Shown here piece after piece: positions 58,885 to 64,000 of a stretch of 64,000 bases of DNA (its first letter is position 1; each line of letters begins with the position of its first letter). Position numbers and translations under genes: made by a program. The notes beneath the pieces are model-generated. The model ran no database searches and was not told the DNA's origin. It saw only the letters and a program-made list of their open reading frames with translations. The DNA lies in assembly GCA_963695075.1 (NCBI GenBank), contig CAVOFR010000003.1:372001-436000 (forward strand), in the 5' to 3' direction. The DNA is from CAWCAL01 sp963695075 (GTDB taxonomy: Bacteria; Actinomycetota; Acidimicrobiia; Acidimicrobiales; CAWCAL01).

Positions 58885-59568
58885 TCACGATCCGGAGGAC
58901 ACCACGTCGACCCGACCGCTCACCGACGCGGCGCGAACCGAACAGTCCGCGGCTGCGGGGCCGACCGCCCCGTCCCCGCGGTCGACCGCCGCCACCACTC
59001 CCGCCGGAAGGCGTACCTCGACTCGTCCGCTGATGGTCTCGGCATCGACGTCGGCTGCTCGACTGAGTCCGACGGTCACGCGACCCGACCCCGAGTGGGC
59101 TCGGACCGGTCCCGCCACCAGGGCCACGTCGACGCGCCCGGAGGCCGTGGACACGTCGACCTTCCCGGCTCGGCCGATGGTGACCCGACCGCTGTCACAG
59201 CGGACGCGGGCGGATCCGACGACCGAGCCGACTTCGACTCGGCCGCTCTCGGAACGGACATCGACCGATTCAGCGCGTTCGATCACCACCCGGCCCGACA
59301 CGGTGGTGATCGCGGCGCTGCCGACGGCGCCTTGCACGTCCACCCGGCCCGAGCTCGAACCGATCACGACGTCGGCCCCCTCCGGCACCATCACCTCGAC
59401 GCGAGCCGCGCCCGATTCGACCGTGACGACCTGTCCGTCGCGGCCCACGTCGGGCGACCCCCTCAGAATCGAGAACCCGGGCCCGGTGCGTACCCTCAAC
59501 CGGCCCGCCGACTGCGTGATCCGGACCGTCGACGGTTGCCGGTCGGCCCGAGCAGATGGTTGCGTCAC
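58885..59568 (-). CDS. DUF4097-type beta-repeat protein
   Basis: A 227-residue protein built of repeated short beta strands with the period of a beta-solenoid: SGRVDVQG, SGRVVIE, SGRVEVG, SGRVTIG, SGRVDVA, SGRVTVG, SGRVEVR and SGRVDVV occur at about 20-residue spacing. This is the DUF4097 (adhesin-like/putative) architecture. It has no signal peptide or membrane segment, so a cytoplasmic scaffold or anti-sigma-like role is possible; function is not known. The start is a GTG at 59568. It leads a set with the cyclase and acyl-CoA synthetase. Confidence 0.82.
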   Translation of the reverse strand: MTQPSARADRQPSTVRITQSAGRLRVRTGPGFSILRGSPDVGRDGQVVTVESGAARVEVMVPEGADVVIGSSSGRVDVQGAVGSAAITTVSGRVVIERAESVDVRSESGRVEVGSVVGSARVRCDSGRVTIGRAGKVDVSTASGRVDVALVAGPVRAHSGSGRVTVGLSRAADVDAETISGRVEVRLPAGVVAAVDRGDGAVGPAAADCSVRAASVSGRVDVVSSGS

Positions 59569-59655
59569 ACCGTCGACGGTAGAGGGTCGAGCACCCTCAC
59601 CGGAAGGTGATGTGACCGTTGCGACACTCGTCGCCCAGCTGCCGGCGGCGCAGGG

Positions 59656-61059
59656 TCAGAGCAGCACGATCAGGCCTTCGACCTTGGTGAGATCGCCGTC
59701 GACGCTGACGCGACCGTCCAGTGCGGCGGCCGGAGCTGTGACCCGGCCGGCGACGATGTCGGTCCAGGTCTCCACGTCCATCGCCAACTCGAGGTCACGG
59801 TGCTCACCTTCGGCGCCGGGCCGGTAGACGACTCCGCTGCGGTCGATGTCGATCATCCAGTCGGATTGATCGGCCCCGTCGACCCTGAGCCGGTAGGTGG
59901 CGGGCTCGACCTCGCGGAGAGCGGCCTGATCGACCACCGAGGAGAGGAGCTGCAGCACCGGTTCCGGCTCGATCCGCTCGACGCCGGCCAGCGAGGCGCG
60001 GAATCGACCCACGAGATCGTCCTCGTCGAAGTCATCGATCGACTCGGCCGGATCGAGCTCGCCGGCCTCGGTGGCCGAGTCGACGTAGCTGGCGTACTGG
60101 AGGATGCCGAGCGTCTCGAACTCCTCGCGCACACGCGGGGTGAGGAGGCCGAGCTTGCGGAGATTGGGGACCACCTTCGAGAAGATGAGATTCCGGAAGA
60201 GCATGGCGTCGGGTGAGGTCGCGAACCCCTTCTCGGCCCGGGCCACGTCGAACCCCATGCGGTCGAAGACGTCCACCGGGACGAACCGATCGCGGATGGC
60301 CGCGCACGCCTCGACCAGGAACTCCTCGCGAACCCGCAGATCGACCGCGTCCATCTCGTCGTAGAACCCCTGGAGGGAGAGAACGCCGAACGCCACGTGA
60401 CGGGCCTCGTCGCGGCGTACGAGCTCGGTGATCCGGGCGATCAGGGGGTTGGCGAACATCGCCCCGCCGAGGCTGAAGGCGGCCAGGGCGACACCCTCGA
60501 TGAGGATCTGCATGCCCAGATAGGTCATGTCGATCTCGTCCCGGCTGGTGATGTCGTGCAGAAGCGACCGGAGGAACGACCCGATCGGGTAGTCCATGTC
60601 GACCTTCTCGAGGTAGCGCTGGTAGACCTCGACGTGCCGGGCCTCGTCGGCCACCTGCTGGGCGGCGTAGTACTTGTCGTCGATCGAGTGCGCCGCGGCA
60701 CAGATCTTGGCCGTCGCCACCAGCGCACCCTGCTCACCGTGCATGAACTGGCTGATGGTCCAGGCGTGGACCTCGGCGTTGAACCTGCGTCGATTCTCCT
60801 CGGACGCCCTGACGTACCGTTCGACCTCACCCACGGCCTCGCCGTAGTCGAGCCCGGCGAACTGGCCGTCCTCCATCATGGCGTCCAGCCCCGGGTCGAC
60901 CTCGACATCCCAGTCGATGTCGGTCGCGGCGTTCCACTGGCTCAGCTTCGACTTCTCGTAGAGCTTCGAGAGACGCGGCCGCCGATCGCCGTAGTTCCAG
61001 ACGTAGGCCGCCGGAGCGCCCATGGAGACGAGGTCGAGTGACGGGGCGGTGGGGCTCAT
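59656..61059 (-). CDS. Ferritin-like diiron protein fused to an SCP2 sterol-carrier domain
   Basis: A 467-residue protein. Residues about 85-300 are a four-helix diiron bundle of the ribonucleotide-reductase R2/AurF-like kind with all ligands: Glu109 (FMHGEQGAL), Glu139-x2-His142 (ADEARHVEV), Glu188 (LIEGVAL), Glu218-x2-His221 (RDEARHVAF). Residues about 340-467 resemble an SCP2 lipid-binding domain: VVYRPGAEGEHRDLELAMDV, ETWTDIVAGRVTAPAAALDG, RVSVDGDL. A diiron oxygenase acting on a lipid or CoA-type substrate carried by its own SCP2 domain is likely. AGGAG lies 8 bases before the ATG, which overlaps the TetR stop as ATGA. Confidence 0.85.
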   Translation of the reverse strand: MSPTAPSLDLVSMGAPAAYVWNYGDRRPRLSKLYEKSKLSQWNAATDIDWDVEVDPGLDAMMEDGQFAGLDYGEAVGEVERYVRASEENRRRFNAEVHAWTISQFMHGEQGALVATAKICAAAHSIDDKYYAAQQVADEARHVEVYQRYLEKVDMDYPIGSFLRSLLHDITSRDEIDMTYLGMQILIEGVALAAFSLGGAMFANPLIARITELVRRDEARHVAFGVLSLQGFYDEMDAVDLRVREEFLVEACAAIRDRFVPVDVFDRMGFDVARAEKGFATSPDAMLFRNLIFSKVVPNLRKLGLLTPRVREEFETLGILQYASYVDSATEAGELDPAESIDDFDEDDLVGRFRASLAGVERIEPEPVLQLLSSVVDQAALREVEPATYRLRVDGADQSDWMIDIDRSGVVYRPGAEGEHRDLELAMDVETWTDIVAGRVTAPAAALDGRVSVDGDLTKVEGLIVLL

Positions 61060-61718
61060 GCTGATGCTCCTGGGCTGGTGCGTTGGTGGTCGGCGGGATC
61101 GGGTCTCTCGACGGTGGATCCGGCCGGGGAGAGGAGGGCGCCGCCGCGTAGGACCTCTCGCAGGACATCGGCGACCTGCTCGAAGCTCGTGGCGAAACTG
61201 TCCTGTTCGTGGCGGATGATCAAGGCGTCGTGGACGAGGTCGAGGAGTTCGACGAGGGCACGCGGATCGACCCGATCGCTCAGATGTCCGGCCTCGGCGC
61301 TGTCCGCGACGAGCGGAGCGATGAGGTCGACGAGGAAGCGGTTGAACCGCCGGATCGCGGCATAGCGCTCGTCGTCGAGGTCGACCCTGCTCCGCAAGCG
61401 GGGGATGTTCACGGCCTCCCCGGTCGACGGAGGGTGCAGAACGAACTCGTCGAGCACGTCGAGCAGTCCGCCGAAGGGACCGTCGGGATCGATCTCGGGG
61501 CTGAACTGGCGCCATTCGGTGGTGAGGAACCACTCGCCCGCCGCCTCGATCAGCTCGCTCAGGCTGGTGAAGTAGTTGTAGATCGTGCCGGCCGAGACGT
61601 CGGCCTCGGCGGTGATGGCCCTGGTGGTCAGGGGATCCTGGCGCAGCATGATCCGGCCCGTGGCCTCGATCAGCTGTTGGCGCACGGCCGCCTTGTGCTC
61701 GGGCGACACCTTCGGCAC
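61056..61718 (-). CDS. TetR-family repressor
   Basis: A 220-residue regulator from the GTG at 61718 with GAGGGG upstream; the frame is open far upstream but there it overlaps the galT-like gene. DNA-binding domain: HKAAVRQQLIEATGRIMLRQ, TTRAITAEADVSAGTIYNYF, TSLSELIE. The rest is the helical ligand domain with a Pro-rich tail. It overlaps the diiron-SCP2 gene by ATGA, so repressor and target are made from one message, giving autoregulation through the palindrome at 61740-61753. Confidence 0.92.
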   Translation of the reverse strand: MPKVSPEHKAAVRQQLIEATGRIMLRQDPLTTRAITAEADVSAGTIYNYFTSLSELIEAAGEWFLTTEWRQFSPEIDPDGPFGGLLDVLDEFVLHPPSTGEAVNIPRLRSRVDLDDERYAAIRRFNRFLVDLIAPLVADSAEAGHLSDRVDPRALVELLDLVHDALIIRHEQDSFATSFEQVADVLREVLRGGALLSPAGSTVERPDPADHQRTSPGASA

Positions 61719-61739
61719 GCCATCCCCTCGCAATAAATG

Positions 61740-61753
61740 AATGAGCGCTCGTT
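61740..61753. promoter_or_regulatory. Palindromic TetR operator candidate
   Basis: AATGAGCGCTCGTT is symmetric in 12 of 14 positions around the perfect 8-bp core GAGCGCTC (61743-61750). It is 22 bp upstream of the TetR start and could also reach the divergent galT-like gene at 61841. Confidence 0.6.
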
Positions 61754-61840
61754 TTGTAGCGGAGCGGACGCGAACGGTCAAGAGACGTCGGTCACAGGTC
61801 GAACCGCCCGACCGGGCCCGGCGGCCACTACCGTCCCGCC

Positions 61841-62797
61841 ATGGCCCGAGAGCTCCGATGGAACCCGCTCGCCCAGCGATGGGTGGCCGTGGCCGGCCAC
61901 CGGTCCGATCGCCCGGTCGACGAACCACCCGCGCCCGCCCCGGCCCCTCGACCCGCCGTCGATCCCACCTGCCCCTTCTGCCCCGGCAACGAGGACGAGA
62001 CCCTCCGGCCCGTCCTCTCGCTTCCGGACGACCGTTCGGCGGCATGGGAGCTCCGCGTGGTCCCCAATCGCTATCCCTCGTTCGAGGGTTCCGAGCCGCT
62101 GTCGGACGCCTCTCGGCCGACCGCACCCGCTTCGGGAGCGTGCGAGGTCGTGATCTTCACCGCTGACCATCATCGCGATCTGGCCGACTGCAGCCCGGCC
62201 GAGACGGCCCGGATGCTCGCGGCCATCGCCGACCGCTGCCGGGCCCATGCCGAGCTCCCCACGGTGCGACACACGTCGGTGATCGTCAACCGGGGTCGAA
62301 CCTCGGGCGCGTCGCTCGTCCATCCCCACGCCCAACTGTTGAGCACGCCGTTCGTCCCCCCGACGGTCGTCACCGAGACCGACGCCTTCGCTCGGAGGCC
62401 GGGGATCCTGTCCGACCTGCTGGGATCGGACCGACCGGGCGCTCTCGCTCAGCGAGCCGGGGCCGAGTCGCTCTGTCCGCCTTGGGCGGGCTTCCCCTAC
62501 GAGTCGTGGATCGTCCCCACCGATGCGACCAGATCCATCACCGACGCCTCGCCCGGCGAGCTCGAGGCGATCGCCGACCTGCTGGTCGATCTCCTCGTCC
62601 GTCTCCGGACCGCGCTCGGCGACGTCGACTACAACGTGGCGTTCAGGATTCCTCCGCCGGGCTCGGAGCATCCGTTCACCTGGCACGTGCAAGTGCTTCC
62701 CCGCCACATTCCACTGGCCGGATTCGAACTGTCGTCCGGCATCGCCGTCAACGCGATTCCCGCCGAAGCGGCCGCCGCCCACCTGCGATCGGTCTGA
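61841..62797 (+). CDS. Galactose-1-phosphate uridylyltransferase-like (HIT superfamily)
   Basis: A 318-residue protein of the GalT family. The first zinc site is CPFCPGNE (about 48-55), the segment VPNRYPSFEG and NRGRTSGASLVHPHAQLLST follow; HPHAQ has the nucleophile His (first catalytic HxH) and the late segment HPFTWHVQVLPRH the second HxH. It lacks the extra length of classical GalT (about 350). It may transfer a uridylyl or other nucleotidyl group to a sugar phosphate, or act as an ApaH-like diadenosine/ADP-sulfurylase-type enzyme. No other Leloir gene is near. The ATG has no strong SD; the TetR operator is 88 bp upstream. Confidence 0.88.
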   Translation: MARELRWNPLAQRWVAVAGHRSDRPVDEPPAPAPAPRPAVDPTCPFCPGNEDETLRPVLSLPDDRSAAWELRVVPNRYPSFEGSEPLSDASRPTAPASGACEVVIFTADHHRDLADCSPAETARMLAAIADRCRAHAELPTVRHTSVIVNRGRTSGASLVHPHAQLLSTPFVPPTVVTETDAFARRPGILSDLLGSDRPGALAQRAGAESLCPPWAGFPYESWIVPTDATRSITDASPGELEAIADLLVDLLVRLRTALGDVDYNVAFRIPPPGSEHPFTWHVQVLPRHIPLAGFELSSGIAVNAIPAEAAAAHLRSV

Positions 62798-62807
62798 CGC
62801 GGGTCCC

Positions 62808-63098
62808 CTACTCGAGGCGACCGATCAGCGGTCGGTCGGGACCTTCTCCGTCGACCGTCGAGTCCACGGCTCCGGGCCCGCGGCGGGGCCGCAGGAGGTC
62901 CCCACCCGACAGGTCGGCCAGCGCCCGCTCGACCATGCGGACGATCCATGCGACGACCACCCAGAGCGACACCATGCCCAGCAGCAGGACGCCGACGACC
63001 ACGATCGGCGAGTCGGAGATCCCCGTCACCGCGTCGAGAACCCGATGCACGGCGGTGCGGATCAGCCCGCAGTCTTCGGCACACACCTCGGCCAGCAC
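62808..63098 (-). CDS. Small single-span membrane protein
   Basis: A 96-residue protein from the GTG at 63098; the frame is open further upstream but there it passes through the hairpin cluster. A membrane segment at about 31-55 (SPIVVVGVLLLGMVSLWVVVA) is followed by a basic/acidic tail (LRPRRGPGAVDSTVDGEGPD). An N-terminal pair of cysteines (VCAEDCG) is noticeable. Unknown function. It is convergent with the galT-like gene (10 bp). Confidence 0.55.
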   Translation of the reverse strand: MLAEVCAEDCGLIRTAVHRVLDAVTGISDSPIVVVGVLLLGMVSLWVVVAWIVRMVERALADLSGGDLLRPRRGPGAVDSTVDGEGPDRPLIGRLE

Positions 63099-63195
63099 GC
63101 CCCGAACGCTACCGGGTCGCCCCGGCGATCGGTCCGATGGGTCCGATGGGACCTCTGTTCTCGGATGGGGGGATCTGCGAGGCTCTCCCCGTAAC

Positions 63196-63331
63196 CCGCT
63201 GCCGCCCGTTCTTCGTTGAACGGTAGCGGCGCATCGGTAGCCCCGGCCGGGCAGCGTTCCCCGCACGTCTGCCCGGCCGGGGGCCACTCCTGAGGTAGCG
63301 GCTCGGCCCGAATGGGTGGGGGGCCGCTACC
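63196..63331. other. Cluster of three stem-loops in a 228-bp intergenic region
   Basis: Stem A: CCGTTC/GAACGG over TTCGTT (63206-63223) with an outer CCGCT/AGCGG pair. Stem B: perfect 14-bp arms, CCCCGGCCGGGCAG (63241-63254) and its complement (63269-63282), over 14 bases. Stem C: GGTAGCGGC (63294-63302) and GCCGCTACC (63323-63331) over 20 bases; its right arm includes the thiolase-like stop codon (63327-63329). C may end the thiolase message. A and B could be part of a structured RNA or leader for the membrane protein gene; the motif GGTAGCGGC is shared by A and C. Confidence 0.55.
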
Positions 63332-64000
63332 CGCTCTCGGCAAGGCGAGCGCCCGCCAGAGTGACCCGGCGGCCGACGTGGTCGTCGAGCTCGAAGGCCG
63401 AGACGAGATCGTCGTCGGTCGCGGTGACTACCGTGTGCGCCCCCTCGGGCGTCTCGCACAGGGCCACGACCTGCCGGCCACCGACCTCGGACGTCACCGT
63501 CGAGCCGAGCACGGTGGCCGGTCCCCGGTGCTCCTCGACCGTGGGTGCACGGCTCACGGCGGCGGCAACCCGGTCGGCCACGTCCAGCGACCCGTAGGGG
63601 CGGCCGCCGGGCTCCGACCCGAACAGGCCGGCTCCGTACTTGGTGATCATGCCGCTGATCGAGCTGACGTAGGCGGTCCCGCCCTCTCGACGAAGCCGCT
63701 CGACCGCGCGGACGAGTGCGTTGACCACCGCGCTGTTGAGCGGCCCACCGCCGAAGGTCATCCCGCCCGAGATCGTCGGCGCCGGGTCCAACGGCACACC
63801 GAGTTGCCGGGCCTGCATGCGCACGGCGGCCGGGAAGCACGAGTAGAGATCGTGCATGGTCGCCTGCGCCGGGGCGATCCCGCTCAGCTCCTCGATCGCC
63901 CGACCGACGTGGTCGATCGCGTCGGAGTGGCCCGGAGCCGGTCGTTCGAGCAACGGAATCATGTGGTTGGACACCGCACCCGCGATCGGGTGGACGAGAC
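63327..64000 (-). CDS. Thiolase-like acetyl-CoA acetyltransferase, C-terminal part (runs off the right edge)
   Basis: The frame stays open from the stop at 63327 to the window edge, so the start lies beyond 64000; the GTG at 63974 is internal. The visible 224 residues match the C-terminal part of the thiolase-superfamily 'acetyl-CoA acetyltransferase' group of actinobacteria: SNHMIPLLERP, MHDLYSCFPAAVRMQARQLG, PTISGGMTFGGGPLNSAVV and VSSISGMITKYGAGLF, then an OB-like tail (TVTSEVGGRQVVAL). In true thiolases a second Cys sits in CxGGG-type sequence; here SGGMTFGGG has none, so chemistry may differ. Confidence 0.85.
   Translation of the reverse strand, partial: LVHPIAGAVSNHMIPLLERPAPGHSDAIDHVGRAIEELSGIAPAQATMHDLYSCFPAAVRMQARQLGVPLDPAPTISGGMTFGGGPLNSAVVNALVRAVERLRREGGTAYVSSISGMITKYGAGLFGSEPGGRPYGSLDVADRVAAAVSRAPTVEEHRGPATVLGSTVTSEVGGRQVVALCETPEGAHTVVTATDDDLVSAFELDDHVGRRVTLAGARLAESG

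Noticed and set aside
63124..63148. Tandem GGTCCGAT units as a possible CRISPR or satellite
   Set aside because: Only two units and no spacers; too short for either.

Overview
The window is a GC-rich (roughly two thirds G+C by eye) bacterial chromosome segment. Start codons are often GTG, Shine-Dalgarno (SD) sites are strong, neighbouring genes overlap by 4 nt (ATGA/GTGA), and several genes appear to be leaderless. The gene families point to an actinobacterium, probably of the class Acidimicrobiia: a DUF222/HNH '13E12' protein, CaiB-type CoA transferase, acyl-CoA synthetase, a thiolase-like protein, many TetR regulators and SDR enzymes, and OmpR-type signalling. The lineage is an inference; there is no rRNA gene, and I saw no tRNA or CRISPR array.

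Layout. 0-5 kb (minus strand): an arginine succinyltransferase (AST) operon with astA, astD and astB, preceded by an M20 peptidase gene that carries a frameshift. 5.2-10.2 kb (plus): a complete ABC sugar-type importer followed by a thioesterase. 10.4-15.5 kb: a membrane sulfatase-fold protein, a two-component system and a divergent secreted acidic protein with a candidate OmpR-type operator. 15.5-17.8 kb: a decayed IS5-like transposase and a 13E12 HNH protein. 17.9-25 kb: an orphan type II molybdoenzyme, a SnoaL-like protein, a thioesterase, a phytoene-desaturase-like flavoprotein and an unknown protein. 25-32 kb: a GT87-GT2 fusion, an SDR, a methyltransferase-fold protein, an S33 lipoprotein and a DUF1704 protein. 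32-40 kb: a lipoprotein form of RidA, a giant LuxR regulator, a GMC oxidoreductase, and an NmrA-like/TetR pair around a palindromic operator.

40-44 kb (plus): a coupled metabolic operon (SDR, alpha/beta fold protein, DAO-type flavoprotein) whose last gene is cut to a stub. 44-52.7 kb is the accessory part of the window: an RHH/PIN toxin-antitoxin pair, a GH43 lipoprotein, a decaying replication-initiator/serine-recombinase element next to a cluster of palindromes, an ABC-2 exporter, and a second RHH antitoxin whose PIN toxin is decayed. 52.8-64 kb returns to chromosomal metabolism: epoxide hydrolase, CoA transferase, gamma-glutamyltransferase family, acyl-CoA synthetase with a cyclase, DUF4097, a diiron-SCP2 fusion controlled by TetR, a GalT-like protein, and a thiolase-like gene that runs off the right edge.

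Across these regions a short hairpin element with the tail GGACCAGATTTCGG occurs three times (9.7, 23.8 and 55.1 kb). It looks like a REP-like dispersed repeat. One copy has become part of the N-terminus of a thioesterase reading frame.
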